DNA from: Xylocopa sonorina
Taxonomy: Eukaryota > Arthropoda > Insecta > Hymenoptera > Apidae
Reading direction: 5' to 3'
Assembly (NCBI RefSeq): GCF_050948175.1
Contig: NC_135195.1
Location: forward strand, 9,886,001 to 9,950,000
DNA length: 64,000 nucleotides
Made by a program: the position numbers and the translations under genes. Below, in pieces: positions 45,701 through 60,669 of this stretch (positions are counted from its first letter, which is position 1; every line of letters starts with the position of its first letter). The notes beneath the pieces were generated by a model, which saw nothing but the letters and a program-made list of their open reading frames with translations, was not told the origin of the DNA and searched no databases.

Positions 45701-48700
45701 CAAACAAGGAGCTGCTTCTCCCGTGGAAACTTTTTTCCCGCGGTGATAGTCTAATGTTTTACAAAAGGAACGTCCTCCTTTCATCCGGCTCGCCGGTTGC
45801 TTAGAAGCAGCCGCGAGAAAGGAACGTTTTGAAAAGAAAAATCCCTCATTTTCCGGGGAACGCGCGGAAGTTTCCCAACCGTGCCGAAATCTCCCTTTAT
45901 GTTTGAAAAACGTTTCGAAAAGTACGACTTCGGCGGGAGGATCGCGACAACGGGTGTGTTCCGCCGTTTTTGGGGGATCGATGAAACCAATTTCGACACT
46001 AGGCTTGAGCGCATTATTATTCGAACGGAACGCTTTAAAAATTGAAGCAGAGATACCACTCTGAATCATTTCGTTTTTCGAGTATCGAATAGAATAATAT
46101 ATTATTTTATCTCGTGCCTGAATAAATATGTTTAGCATGAGAAAAATTGCGACTCGGTCATTCGATAGGTATACGGTTCGCAATGCGAAGGAAATAAATT
46201 TCCAGCTTACGAAAGGAACACTTCGTGACATTTATAAGTTACGAAACAATCCCATTAATTCTCGCTTTGCGTGTTTCCCGTTTCCCTTTTCTGCTTCGCG
46301 GTTAAAATCTAAAGTTCCACTGCGTACCAAGCGAGTCGGAAAAAGTAGCAAGTTTCGCAAGCTATCGAACGCTCGTTTCGAAACTGAAGACCGTTTTTAG
46401 AGGAACAACGCGTAGGATCGGATATCAATTTCTTGCAGCCATTTAACTCAAATTATTCGGTACGCGGGGTTTCTATACGACTTAATAATTAATGTGAACG
46501 GGTACGTAAATAGGGTAGCAAAGAATATCAAGTTCTATCATTAATAAATTGGAGCGCGCTACCCAAAGGTTACGACAGGGGAACTGGTTCGTCCAATCAA
46601 TATTTCAAGGTATAAATATTCCTTAATTAAGGATCCCTCGCGCGCGTGAACTGGATTTCCATAATTACTTATAAAACTGATAAAACTCGTTAAACTTGCA
46701 CGCGTTCCTGCTAAGATTACGCTCGATGAATGATTTAAAAATATCTAAAAAAAGGAAACAACACGAATAGAAACCAGATAAAAAAATTCTTCAAAAACAT
46801 CGCCATTGATGTCTAAAAACGCGGTACTTACAGATATTACTCCTATCTCTGTTACTCGCGAAACATGGAACCTTTTACTTACGAACTACCCCTTTGAATC
46901 GTAGCGCCATTCACGATCGTGCATCTAACGACGTGTACTACGGCTCGTATATACCCTCCTCCTCTACCTTCATTTAAACAGCGCGGTGGATGAGAAAAGT
47001 AGTGCTTTTCTCGTGTTAAAAACTCCTATACCGTACCATTAGGCATTCGCGAGCTTTCATAAAGGACAGTCAAAGCGTCGTTGGGCACGACGAATGCGAC
47101 TGCCGTTCGGTGCGCGGGTCAAAGCGTTTCCCCTCGATATCCGTGCACGCGAGATCGCCAGATCGTTTACGCGACTTCCTGAAAAGCGTAGTAATTTACT
47201 CGCTTGGTCCTGGTTTCCCGATCTTCGCTGCGAAGATAACTATGGCAATGTCAAACTTTCCCTACTAATTTCATCTTCGAATTTTTGTCGAGGTACCACT
47301 GACTATTAATACCAAACCGGACTACCCTAATCCAAGCGATCGAATTACAAATAAATTCGTGCTCTCCTTCAAGTTTTACGAGGATAACTTTTAAACGAAT
47401 TTTCCACGGAACCTCCGGCTGGAACATACTCTCGTCCGTGACGTTCCGCTCCTCGAGAAACTTAACTCTTTACGAGCTTCGAACGGATATATCTGCGATT
47501 AAGGAAAAGCCTGGCGAGCTATTAACGAATATATCCGTAATCGTTCTCCGTCGAGAACGGGTGACGATGGAAACTGCGAAAGCGTTGAAGGGGAAGCTGT
47601 GGGAATTACGTACAATTTTTGCTGCGAGACTGCTCTCGAACAAATTGACTATAAAGTTGCCTGAAATATGTGCAGACTCTGCTCATGGTGTACACCCAGG
47701 CAACTTGGTTGAATTGAAGATATACACCGCAATTTTCTTTATACACTCTACTAAAACTAAATTAAAATATAACGAAAAATTATTTCCGCCACTATGGCGC
47801 AACCGATCTTCGATATTAATTGCAGACATATAACGCCAAGTCGCAAACGCTGCGTTCAAACTCCATTTCGAGCATTCGAATCTAATTATCGAGATAAGGA
47901 CAATATAGACGCGTCGAATCGATCGAACAGTTCGAGGGAAGATGGAGGGTGATAAACTTGTAGGGGTTGTTCGATGGTGAATTCTTGGGGCAAATATTTC
48001 GAGCAACGTCGAGAGTATCGATTCCCAGCGACGCGTTCGACAAAAAACATTGAGAAACGTAGTCGCCGCGAGCGTTTCGGGGGTGTAAAATTCATCGTTG
48101 ACCCGGGTGCAAGCGACTCTGTCAAACGCGCCGCCGTGGCAATTTCATCGAATCGTTTTAAACGAAACTTCGTTACGCAGCAACATCGAGGTCGCTTTCG
48201 TTGGAACCGGGCCTCTGTGAAATGTTCGCAGCCACCGATCGTTGACGAAATGAACTTATAAATTCGATACGTAGCTTCGCGGTGTCGATTCAATTCCCTT
48301 TGTTGACCGATAGATCGTTTTCATTTGAATGAACTTAATGTGCTGCTCTAGAATTCAGACAATGAACGTAGAGCAGGGATTTCAATTTCGAATCGTGCAA
48401 TGAAACCGAATCGATCGTATCAATTTCCGGGAAGGAGATTTCACCGAATCGTTCTTAATTAACGTTACCGTTCTTTCAAATTACTAATAACATGTGAGAT
48501 GGCTGCAGCGAGTTTTAGTACTCTTAATTAGTACAGCGACATCTTCATTTTCCAGGTCACGACTTCCCTAATTGAACTGCTTTTTTCTTTCCTCTTTCCT
48601 ATCCTAATACTAAAATAGACACCATTTACTAAAAGGTTAATTTCATTGTAATTTCCTATTGTTTCTTTAATCGAGAACGCTCACGACGTAGAAGGTGGCT

Positions 48701-51700
48701 GGTATAATCGTGCGTAGGATAGTTCAATGGATATCGTTACCTCTGGAACCATGAAAATGACGGGAAAACATTTCGAATTAAAATTCATCTGACATAAAAA
48801 TGCCTACGTATTATAGTAGAACATTTTTTCTCGCACTCTCGCAGCTTCGAGGTGAGTTTATTTAAAACGATCTCTCTGTTTATTGGTTAACCCTGTCCTG
48901 GATCCAACGATGGCTTCTCACAGGGATCTGCCCTCGATTTTCCTACCCTTTGTGAGCAAAGTTTTGTACGCGCCTATGCAGCTCACTTTTCAGCGGCGAA
49001 CCCGATATTCAGCGAAACGTCATTCGCACACCTTTGCGTCCGACCCTCTCAATCATCCCCGTTGTGCGTGAAAGTCCCCGCAGCAGTGCAGGCTCACCAC
49101 CGGATGACGCAAACCTGCACCATAGCTCTTCGGATCCCATTTGGTTTCGCGTGGTGCAAACCGACCGATGTTACACGTATCGCAAACATTTCGACGGTCA
49201 TTGTTCACTTGGACGATTCTAATCGCCTCGACAAAGGGAATAACGAACGGCTTACGCTTTCAAAAGCGAGGTTCGATAGAAAAGTGTTGATTTTTTATTC
49301 GAGCATGGAATACAAACTTTTTCGTGTAATATTCGACGTATACTACACGTTGCATTCTACGAGTACAATCGTGCGATATTATTCTACGAATACTAGCTTC
49401 CTGAATATCGGTTGTTTATGCCTGATACGGGAATATGCGTCGCGAATTATGTTCAACGCGTGTCCCACTGGATTACAGAATTAACAAGGGTGCAATTAAC
49501 ATTTGTCGCGTAAAACCAATTTCATTTTTAACGTCATTCCATCTTGGGATCGAAATCGATTTACTGCTACTCGAAGAATTATAAATGAAATATTTTCAGT
49601 AACCTTCTACCTCTCGTACTTTGAATATTTCATGTATATTGCGATCATCGTGAGATTAATGGAGCGTAAAATGCGCTACGATTTATACAAAATCGTTCGT
49701 AAGCGGGGATTTAGTTTAACGATCTAATTAGTCCAGTTGAAGCGTCATACACCGTTTCGAGTGTTGCCGCGGTCTCTATGGTAAATCTTCGTTTGTTCTC
49801 GAATGCCTGGGCTCGAACACCGACCACTGGTCCTTTCACATACCCGGCCCCGTGTTTCCTCTGTTCTCCTGATTCCACAAATTACTTGTCCAAAACGTAG
49901 CTGAACTGAACCACGCAGTCACTACCCGCGACACATTTGTCATCCCTCTGGAACGCACTGCCAGTCAGACATAATGGCAAATTTAGCGGTGACCAATAAA
50001 ACAATGCAGCCAATATAACTTCGAATCGAATGATTTCTAACCTTCCGTAATTCAAATAATTTAAGCGACAAGCAAGCAGATACAATTTTTGTAAGCAGAA
50101 AATTCGTAAACGAGTCAGAGTAACACGAATATGAATCTCGACATGCCCGCGACACTTACTTCCTCTGCCCCAGCTTTACCCTGAGCACACGCTACGCGAA
50201 AATTTGCCAGGCTGCCATTAATACTCAGCTTCTGTCTCCCTAACGGCCCCGCAGCTCGGTATTAAGGAGGGCATAATTTAATTCCCGTCTGCAATTAGTT
50301 GGTAAAGCAACGTTACGCGTTTTGCGGCACGTCCGACTGCGTCGCTCGTTAACAACAGTAATAATTTCATACGTGTCGAGCGCATCGGAGGCAGCAGTTT
50401 ATTTCCGCATATTCGCTCGCGGATTTACCACCATTAATTACGGTTCGACTGCGATTTAACATTTAACCGAGTGCGCGACGCATGGGGTGCGACGTGTTGG
50501 CAGAATTATTTTTCAATCGCCACCGCAACGCGAAGAGGATTACGTACACGAAGTTTCGACTACGAAATAAGATTTGCCGATGTACGGAAGTCAGAAATAG
50601 CTTGGAACTTCATTGTTATATAAAATTGAGCACGCGCAGTCAAGAGTGACTCCCCTAATTTTTCGACTCGCACACCCCATTGTGCGTCTGATCGGGCAAT
50701 TCCACGCGAACGAACGTACGATTAATAACCGGAGGTCCCTTACGACAAATACGGGCCTCCTAGCCGTTCATCGTCCTCGTTAAGGTTAATTAATAACTCC
50801 ACCGGACGGCTGACAGCAGTCGCTGCCTCCATCCGTGCGTGTACGGCCTCCCATTCACAAACTTCCGGTTAGACCAAGTTACCACGTGGCTGGTTGGTCC
50901 TCTGGTTCTCATTGATCATGCGGTGAATCTAATGATACTTCGCGAATGCGACTACGCACAGATTCGATCGTCGCGCTTCGCTCGTTCGCATCTTTGGCAG
51001 GGGTTCTTCGAAATTCTGAGCGACGGAAAATCGATATCCGCTGGAATATTCGATGCTGTAAATTTCTTTCAATTGCGTCGGGTGATTTATGAATTTATAG
51101 AAGTGTCGCGAATGAATCGAACGTAGGTGATAAACTGGAAAATAAAAGTGTTAAAATCGAATTGAATTGATTTTTTATAATATTTGAAAACTTCTTAAGA
51201 TTTTGGGTAGAAAGTCGATAGATCGAATCATCTCGCATTATCTCGATGCATTTAAAGCAACAATGAAGAATTTTCTCACAGAGGGTGATCTTTCAGCACC
51301 CAGTGGAAGAACGACCTCGTTATGCTAATTAATGAAGTTGCTCGGCCAAAGTCGCATTAATTTCCAGCTGTACGATTAACCGATAGGACAGGTCTCGTAC
51401 AATGGTCTATCGCGTGTACGCCGACAGAATTCACCACTGAAAACACGAGAGATAATCTCGAATCTTGTCATGTAACAATTTTGCTTGGAAAAAAAGTGAA
51501 ATTAGATGGAAAGCACTGCGAAGAAAAAGAGAAAGATTGCGAAGGAAGGTAAAGAGTCGAAAAAGGTGGTTTCTTAAAGCGAAACTTTTAACAGAATAAA
51601 TTCTATAATTACTACGAGATAATTTATCTGGTAAGACCGTCGCGACTTCATTTTATAACCATCTAAATTGAATTGGAGAAAATCTGCTTGACAAGTCACA

Positions 51701-51899
51701 CACGCGTGACAATGTCGTTCGATGATTTTGTTTCGTTCAAAATGAAACGTACGACCGAGTGGTATCAATTACTCCGCGATCTCCCTACGCGTCAACCCCC
51801 TTTCACAGCCTCCAATCCAACAAAAGTACCCATCAAAGCGGCATCATCGTCAACCCATCCGCCTCCCAATCTTTCCAGAGTCTCCTCTGACCCGTTTAC
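42781..51899. other. long non-coding stretch, no gene recognised
   Basis: Several long frames occur without family resemblance: 45608-46231 (-, 207 codons), 47438-47833 (+, 131 codons), 47886-48293 (-), 49062-49484 (+) and 50839-51126 (+). Each either overlaps a frame on the other strand or lacks splice and start context. No RNA gene was identified; a partial match to miR-87 near 48951 was rejected. No repeat longer than chance was noticed. Confidence 0.45.
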
Positions 51900-52320
51900 A
51901 TCCTGTCGAAGCGATTGATTAATCGAGCCCCGAACTTTCCACTCACGAGCGCCGCGTGCCCGCCCTCGAGAACGGGGTCGTTGTTCGAAACAGCCAGGAA
52001 CCCAGCGGGTCGAAGTCAGAATGGTTTCATCCCGGACGGAGGGTTTCCGGGACCAGTGGGGCGATCTCATTCTCGCGGCTCGCTGGGTCCACCCCAGAAA
52101 CTTTCTCGTCTCGCGACGACCCCTCCTTTGGCGAAATATTTCCCCGGCTCCACGGAAGCCCTCGGATCCCTCGAACTTAGCCGGATTTATACCTAACGGG
52201 CTCGAACGCAACCGTCCAGCCACGATTAAAACCTGCGGTCGGATTAAACGGGTCGCCTGCGAATCGTCGGCTTGGATTTGCGGGCTGGCGCAGTTGAAAC
52301 GTGCCTCGTAAAGTTCCCAA
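51900..52320. other. G+C- and CpG-rich patch with frames open on both strands
   Basis: All three + frames (51915-52196, 51956-52180, 52021-52311) and one - frame (51792-52223) are open at once, which shows stop depletion by composition rather than coding. It could be regulatory DNA; no promoter consensus stands out. Confidence 0.45.
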
Positions 52321-54399
52321 CGACGTCCTTTTTCCGAGGATTCCTCGTCGAACCTGAAAGTCTCTTTGGATGATGGTGGTACTTGTTTGGAATAAGTAAT
52401 TTATTTATTGTGACTGTACGTGCAAAGATACCTTCGACTTCTGACCTAGTTCTTCTTTATTGAGAAAAAGGAAATGCCATGATCGTCTTTCTTTGATAGT
52501 CCCAAAGATACCTGGATATGGTAGATTTAATTAATCAACCCTGTTGTATAATGTATTCACGGTACATTTGGGGACACTATGAAACAACGGTACGCTCGCG
52601 CCTCTATCTGCGGAGAGCACGGATATTTACTCTAGCTGTTCGTTCAGCCCGCAACTCGTTTGCGGGACGAGTGTGGCGTAAGTACGAGGAAACGCTGGTG
52701 GTCCCGATGCTTCTAATTGCGACGGCCATTTCGAGGTTCGTTAACGGACGCGTCGACCGTGGGAAACGGTTGAAAGGCGTTTTAAGTCCGCTGGCATTTA
52801 CATCTGCTTCGGCTGGATGACACCCGCGGTAATGGTTGACTCGTACTACTTCGTACTGCCGGATGCCGTTTTCTAAAACTGTATTATTCTCCTCTCGCTT
52901 AATTGTTTCCCCTATTCTAAAAGCGTACCTGGTCTATCTAACCTTCTCTCTCGTGTTTGTTCAAGTTTTTCGTGGCTTCCTTTTTAATGATATGCAATTT
53001 GTTTAGATACGTGCAAACAGTCTTCTTCCTTCGTATTTCTCTCGTATCAGGCTGTGGTGTGATAATCACATCTCTGCGCAGTTCCGTTGACCTACTAATG
53101 CAAATTTTTTTCTATTCCACGACTCACACCCTCAAACGTCGTCCTAGGAATTCAATTAAATTCGCGACAAAAATTCAATTAACTTGACCTACAAAGTTTC
53201 ACTTCTAATTCGCTGACTGTCAACGATATTAACAAATAGTTGATGATTCTATTCTTTTTCGAACGTCACTGATCGAAACGAAGGATGTACAAATTTAGTT
53301 TGTATTTAACAAAATAGCAGCTTCATCAGTATCGTTTCTCCTTGCAATATTTCAATCAGTTAATGAACCCTTTCATTCATCCCTGTCCGTAATACATCGT
53401 CGCAGTGACAATGGAGCCTCGCGGAACGCGAGCCACGATCAGTCAGGAATAACGATCGAATTGGGGTAGCACGAAAGGGTGGCTGGGAGCGATGCGCCCA
53501 GCAGGGGCGTAGACTAATTTTAACGTTCCTGATTGGGGCCAAACCAGTGCCATTTCCTGCCGGTAAAGGAGGCCACGATAGATTCCATTTCCTGTCCGTC
53601 GGATCGAACCAGAGATCGTCCTATCGGTCAGAATCTTGCCCCCTGTCCCGCGACACGCCCGCGATTAACTCGATTCGACAACGTACGTCAGAACAAATAA
53701 AATTGCGGTTTAAACGACTGGAAAACACGAAGACACATCTGATCAGAAATTTCCACTATCGTCGTTGTTATTCAATTCCCAAACAAAGCGATCTGGTTTA
53801 CAGCAACTAAAAACCATAGTCTTAAACAAATCAAAGACCATCTCAGAAGCAACCAGCAAAAGCCAAGGCAAAAACAACGATCGTTTCTAGCGAACAACGC
53901 TCTCGAGGCTGTCGCCACGGTTATCTCTCCTCCTGCAATGGCTTCTTTGCCCAGGTTGCTGGAAATTCGAGCAGTGATGTTATTGTTGCGATTGAATCTC
54001 TCGAGGCGAGCGAAAACCGAGGCTCATCTTAGAAGGCGCGATTAATCGCGGCCTGTCCAATTTCATTTCGTTGGCCCGCCTGTTGATGGAACTCGCGACG
54101 CTGTTTTCCTTTCGCCAATGACACAGAATGGCGAACGACCCGGAGAACAAAGGGAAAAGCTGCGGACTCGACGCGCTCGCGGAGAGACCGAGGGTTGGCG
54201 AACGGAAGGGGCGGACGCGTTTAATATCGAGCAACGCGCGGGAATACGCGCACGTAGACCTCCTGGCTGCTGGGAAACTTGACTAATTACACCGTACCAC
54301 TTGATCGATATACTTGTACCGGTGTTTTCCCTGGGGCAGCTTACAGAAGGATTGATTTTCCGTCGTTGAATAAAATGACAACGCGCGTCGCGATCAAAT
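52321..54399. other. non-coding DNA, nothing recognised
   Basis: A 53-codon ATG frame (52518-52677 +) runs into a consensus donor, GTAAGT, at 52678-52683. The peptide is Arg-rich with no domain and no upstream promoter signals, so this is recorded only as a coincidence of interest. The remainder holds no recognisable gene or repeat. Confidence 0.45.
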
Positions 54400-54535
54400 C
54401 TCTTTCCGCGGTCGATTTTCCTTCTTCCTTTCCTCTTTATTAGTTTCGTACACCTCTCTTCTCTTTATTTAACTAGCCAGCTTTTCTCTGTCTCTCCTTT
54501 TTTCCCGACCTTTCGCGGAGTGGTATTTTCACCCT
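54400..54535. repeat. pyrimidine-rich tract
   Basis: CTTC/TTTCC/CTCT-rich on the + strand for about 135 bases, without an exact unit. No exon follows on the right. Confidence 0.55.
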
Positions 54536-57500
54536 CGTCATCAGTTCTGCGCAGCCCACGCGCTGTCACGCTGTTAAACACACCCCTGTCGATATTTCAT
54601 CATTGTCGAATTACTGTTTGTTACATTGTATAGTTGGTGATTGTTCTCTACTGTTTGCTGTTTCGTTATTGAAGTATTAATTGTTAAACGACAACAATTG
54701 AGCGGTAGGGTACTTGGTTTCCAGCGGTGTTCCTATTGATATCGAGTCGTTGAATTTTCCTTCCACCTTTCTTTCACATCCGTCATCCCAATTTCGCAGA
54801 AACGGATCGATCTGATCGTGGCAACGTAAACGGAACACAATTTCCGCGGAATTGTTTCATAAACCGTCGTGGCTAACGACCTTTGGCTGCCTCGATGACA
54901 CCTTCGTTTTATGAACCGTGTATCGTGTGCACTGTCAATTCAGCGTCGCTCGTGGAAGTTATTCGTTCGTTTCGATGTCCTCGGAATATTGCGGTCGGGT
55001 GCATTACTTCGGGTGAATTAGTACTCTTCCGCGAACGAGTTAATCCTCGAAACAAAGCTGCGAATGCGTTTGTAACTACTGTCGCGGTTTATCGTTCATT
55101 ATGTTAAAGAACGATCGAGGATTTATGAAAGAATTTATATCGAATGCAGAGCGATTAATCTTACTTTTTAGGATATTCACTTTGAAATAGCTATCCGACG
55201 GAAGTTTCAGAAACACAGATCAATCAAGCAACAGGCTTTGTTCCGTAGCAAAGCTTTAAGAACGTAAACTTTGAGTACCTGTCACCTGTCAGCGAGCGGT
55301 TTTAAGCAAGCTTCAAGCGTATTAATGATATACAGATTACGTCGACAACGAAAGAAAATTAAATAGCTGAAAATATTCCTCTCCTCTCCACTTTTTCTAT
55401 CTATATATACGGTTTACTGATTAAATTGTTCGGACTATTTACAAAGTACACTCAGCGTTAAACTTAATTAAAATTGCACTAACCCCTTAGCTCCACGGCT
55501 ATTCATTACGAAACGTCATGAAACGAAAATGCAATCATACTTCGATCGAACAACACCGTTTTATGTTCGTCACGTCGAGATTACGATCGTACCACGTCGC
55601 ACGTACCGTTTTGCATAGTAATCGCGTGCAACGCACAATGACCGTGCCGAAATTGTGTTCCATGAGCAAGCAAAAAGTGAAGAGGAAGCGATCGCGATTG
55701 ACCCTGACACGGAGGTAGTGAAAAAGCTATAATTTCGACGTTGGTACGGTTTACGACACGGTTTCGTCTTCATTTCGGTCTATCCAGCCGTGGAGAACGA
55801 TTTTCGACCTGATACCCTTGCTCGAAGATAACCGCTGGCCAATTCAGATCTCCCTTGAAGGGGTTGAAGGAATGATTTTTCCACGCTCACGGACTTCCAT
55901 CGATCATCGAGTTGCCTGCCTGTTATTATGCCTCGCTCGCAGCCGTTCCAGAATTCACAAAGCGATCCGATACTATTCATTTAACAGAATGGAATCGAGG
56001 GTAGAAGCTGAAATTGTAAATTTCCTCGGGTTTTTATGTGAGAGCGTAACACGTTGGCATCTACTGGTGATCTTCGAGAGGCTGAAGTGCAAACAAGTAG
56101 TTCGAGAGTAGAATCTGACCACCGTTGGAAAGTTAGGTCTTTGAAAGTGACCGTGTGTGTCGCGATCGTTGAGTGACTATAACGAAGGGTGGGGTGGTGA
56201 GTGTCCTTAACGGTGGTCAGTGTGTCGTGGATTGTACAGAGAATAGCGAAGTTTTAAAGAACACAGCGAGGACAAAGTGGTCATACAGTGGAACTTTCCG
56301 ACGAGAGTACTCGAGGGAGTTTTAGTAAAGAAAAATACGGTCGGATACATAAATGAAACGGGGAGGATTACTTTATACAAGCTCGCTTCGATTTCGATAT
56401 TTTGTAGCAAAAATATTATGTCCCTTCATGGAAGTCTAAAATAAGTTTTATTATTTTGCTGTAAAGTCATTGGAGATGCGATGTTTTTTTAGAATTTTAT
56501 GTTAAGTAAATGTACAAGGGGTACTCACTGCAATTTTCTTTCTGAAAATTACAGTATGAACCACGTTAGGTTCAAAACGTTCGATAGTACTTCAAAACCA
56601 GGCTAACGAGTAGCACTGCGATGTTTCATTCCGGGAAGGTAGCAATTGTCCTGAATTCTTCCTAATTTAAACTTCCCTTTCGCCAATTTTACTTGACAAT
56701 TTAACTCGAGCACGTACCGCCGTTGAAACGGAAGCAGTCATGAAGTACCGCGATACTAAACTCTATCTGTACAGATCTCTCCATTTTCTTCAGATCTTTA
56801 TGATTTTATACATTTATTCGACGACTTTATTAACATTCGTAGCAACAAGAAGATAATAAAATGATAAGCAAATAGTACGTGTAGACAATTGAAAATCCCC
56901 TAGCTACGCGTACAGTAACCGTCGACGAGGTCATGCGCTGTTATTCGATGAACAATAAAATTCTTCCACGAGGAACCTCGTAACTTTTATCAGCTCGCGC
57001 GAATCCATGATTTCGCCTCGTAACTCTTTGGAAAAATGTATCTCCACCGATCTGATCCGACGGGGCTGGACGTTGGGCGAGCTTATAAAATCGCTGCTGG
57101 TGACAAATCGCTGGAGGCACGCGCTGGCACACGGCTGAATGTGAAACGTGAAAGTGGCAGCGGTTCCAGTTGCCAGAACGAAAGAGCACCGGCTGGCCAC
57201 CTTCCAAGCCGCCATAACTGATTATTTAGAGAAACATTGGGCGATATTATTTGTCGGGACGGCGCGATGAAGTCGCCGCGTATTCCTGCCAGCTGTTACC
57301 TCTGAAACTCGCTGAGAGATTCACTGATATCTATCGTGGAACGTTCGTAGAGACGACCGGAAGGGATTTTATTCGGTCGACTTCTAATTTCGATGAGGAC
57401 GAAATAATAGTGAAATTGAAACTTAATTTCTTGCCATTTTTTTGGTAATTAGAGGGTGGCATGCACATCGCAGGGGGCGATTAAAATATTAAACGCGAAA

Positions 57501-60500
57501 GATCTCGATCGCAACACCGTTAACCGAATGTGCGTGATCGCGGTGGTTGAAAGGGGTCTCACGAAAGTCATTCATCATTCACAGCCTGTCGTTAATTCGC
57601 AAGTCAAAAGTGGGGTACCGCAAAGAATAATAGGGTGCCAGGGAACTTCCCTTCGATCGAACCTCATTTATCATTCTGTGGCCAAGTAGTTTCGCTATGA
57701 AATGATAACGAGCTGATAATTTCTATGAAGATCAATAAAATCTTCTTCAGGAAGCGCAAGACATTCGCTATGAGAATGTCTAATTTTTATAAAACAGCTG
57801 AATCGTTGTATGAATCAGCGGATAAACAAAATTCCCCCTCCCGTGACTCCGATCCCATCAAGAAAAATCCTTGATTCTCTTCACGCAGGGGGATGTCGAC
57901 CCTCTCAGTCACTCTTCTCATCCCTCTAAGTGTCACCCATCGATCCATTGATCCAGCCCATTTACATCCTTACGACCCTATTATCGCCGTCTCGAAATTC
58001 GGAAATAAGCAGGCAAAAAGTCCCTGGATCCCTGGGCTTTTCGGCTCTCATTTTTTTCTCCTCTTTTTTTTATCGCTCGCACCAAGGGGAGTAAAACGAA
58101 CGGGAACGAAGCAGGGAAATTCGCGTAAAGAGGACGGGGGACGGACGAACGTAATGCGAATCAATTCGGCCCTCGATCTGTTATCGACAGAAGCGGGGAA
58201 ACTATTTAGTTTCTTTCGTTTACCCTATTTCTACGAAATTCCTTTCGTTCGTTTTCGTTTATGCGTTAACCGGAACGATCGCGAGATTTTCCAGTGTTCT
58301 AGATCAAGGCTTCCACGTCGCTATCGTGTTCTCGTGTTTCCGAGTCGCGTGAGCGATCCGTAACCGAGGTACGCGGTGGAAAGGTCGGAAAACTGGGACA
58401 AGAGTGTAACGTTTTTCCATCCTGAACCTGTTTGTTCCGATTTATCTCGATGGAAGCGGATGTTGAACGACGTACGACATACATATGTATGCGGCCGGAT
58501 GTTGAAGCACCGCGTCGGTTCCGCTCGATGGTTGACTCGTACTCCAAGCCGCGCGCGAATTCAAGGGCTACCAATGAACGACCGTACGAAGGAGGCACGC
58601 TCCAATTAATACTTTGTCTCGATCGCGTCAAGCGATTGCACGAATGTGTTTTGTGTTTTACGGAATAAATACGAATGACTCTCGGGGGCCGTTGCAGAAA
58701 AGTTTCGCTGCAGCCGTTCACGTTGTAATTAAGATTTCATACAAGAGAGGAAGCGTTCATTTGTGGAAGAAGAAATGTAGGAATTTCAAAATAACGTTAC
58801 TGGGAAATGCGAGCTTTATTTATTCGTTTGAAATGAATCAAACATCTACTGCGCTTTGTTCCATTTGAAGGCTATGCAATAAAAGCGCGACGTCCACGAT
58901 TACGTACGAAATCAGGTGACGCAGTCGCATTTCTTTCAGTTCCGAGCATTGGAAACGCTCGTTTGGAAACACGCGCGTTGAAACCTGGAAACAAATAACA
59001 TAATATACATTAATATTGAATAATCCGGAAGTCAAGGTATTTAATGCCTATTCCAATAACATTTCCACCTCGTCTTATCACGTTATTACATCAGCCAAAG
59101 CTTCGAATCGCGTTTATATATCAGCCTCGAGTGCTCCGTGTCATAATGAATAATTAACGTTCTCGTATTCGACAACAAACACGGATTTCCCTTAAAATCA
59201 CCTCGTCAGAGCCGCTAAATAGCCCGTGGCAACGAATAATAATAACGACGCGGCGAATGTAAGGCGAAAATTGGATGGCGGTATTAAAGGGACCCCGTTA
59301 ATCGTTAAATATAATTACCACGCGCGGACACTGGGCCGAGTTAATAAGCTTACAATTAATATCGCGCGTTAATCGGGCAACTCGTTACCGGTTTAGGCGA
59401 TCGGCTCGCCTCGTGGGTGAGAATTTCAATTTATTCAACGAGCATACTCGTTATCCGGAGGCTGGCTCTCGCACGTGGCCGCTCCTCGAATCGTCCGACG
59501 TGAACATTTTCCAAAGATATTACCAGTGTCCACTCTCACCGCCTGTGGATATTAAATATCCTTTACGCTCGCAGTTATTAAATTTCAAACGTGTTTACAG
59601 AACGCGACGAGCTCGCGATTATTGCGTTGCGCAGGGAAATTTTTAGATACGCGCGCCGGACCTCGGATATTGCGCTCTGCTGGCAATTTCCGAGCACGGG
59701 AATATATTTCCACCGCGTGCTCGACCGTCCCGTTCGATTCCTGTTTTTTCAGCCAGGACGCGTGCGATTTTCGATTGAATTCTTCGATTCGCGATACCTC
59801 CTCCGCCTGGCCGTCGGGACGAATATCTGGTCGACGCGTTGGCAAGAAATTGTTCGTTTCTAATGAAAAATAAAACAGGGCGACACGGGTAGAATTTCGT
59901 GGGACTTGGCTCGAGGACGATGGTGCAGTGCGCGTTACTCTGCCCTGAAATGGTAACGGTGGCTGGTATGCGAGAACCGATCGACGAAGAGCACTGAAAA
60001 GTTAATCCTTCTGCAGCCGTTCTATCGCCAGTCTGCTCGTGGAAATTTAATCACCCTATCGACGTTACTTTTGATTCTTGCCTATTTCAATGAACGACGC
60101 TCGTTGCACGTCGAAAATTGCTACCCTGTATCAAAGTTTATGCTTATACATACAAATTGTATATTGAGCGAAGATTTTTCCATTTTTACCAATCTGTATG
60201 ATGACTTCATGAAATTACATCGATCGATAAAGCTTGCATAAAAGGTACAGAGTGTATTAAATAATTTTTCATCTACCATATTTGACACAAGAATAATGGT
60301 AGTTATTTCTTCCAAAATAATAAGATACTAAAGAGAAGTAAATCGCGAGGAATCCTTCGAAGAAGAGTTAAATTTATGCGTGAACATTTATCAGGCTATA
60401 CCAGACAACAGTTTTATGTGTACATCACGAGGAATAGATAACCCATCAGTCTCCATCAACCGTGATAAATCAAGACGTTATTTGCGTAACGAATGAAAAA

Positions 60501-60669
60501 GTGACTACCATCCTAGCAATAAATCAAACCTCATCTCGATTGATTTCTAAGCGTCAACGAAAGAAACGGGTCAATCGGTTGTACAGGTGTCCCGAGAAAA
60601 TATCTACGCATGTGTAACCTTATTACAATAAGATGTTAAAGAGTAGGTAATCTGTTGAAAGTAAACGGG
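54536..60669. other. non-coding DNA, nothing recognised
   Basis: Mostly A+T-rich with CpG-rich patches at about 58080-58600 and 59400-59850. A consensus GTGAGT donor occurs at about 56191 after a G-rich stretch but no coding frame precedes it. Frames at 57893-58363 (+) and 58299-58721 (-) show no domain. Confidence 0.5.

Noticed and set aside
45608..46231. 207-codon minus-strand frame
   Set aside because: No domain, no splice context, and a + strand frame overlaps part of it; stop depletion by composition is enough.
47438..47833. 131-codon frame containing KGKLWELR, reminiscent of bacterial HigB-type toxins
   Set aside because: Eight residues in an otherwise unrelated frame, with no antitoxin and no bacterial context; judged coincidence.
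48951..48975. GTGAGCAAAGTTT matches the first 13 bases of insect miR-87
   Set aside because: The match ends after 13 bases, and the upstream sequence has no arm complementary to it, so no precursor hairpin forms.
50839..51126. 95-codon frame with ordinary-looking hydrophobic protein composition and AATAAA at 51141
   Set aside because: No ATG at the start, no acceptor, no family match; AATAAA is frequent in this A+T-rich DNA.
52518..52683. 53-codon ATG frame ending at a consensus donor
   Set aside because: No promoter signals, domain or downstream exon; chance cannot be excluded.
55468..55485. AATTGCACTA seed like miR-92
   Set aside because: Ten-base match without a hairpin partner; expected by chance.
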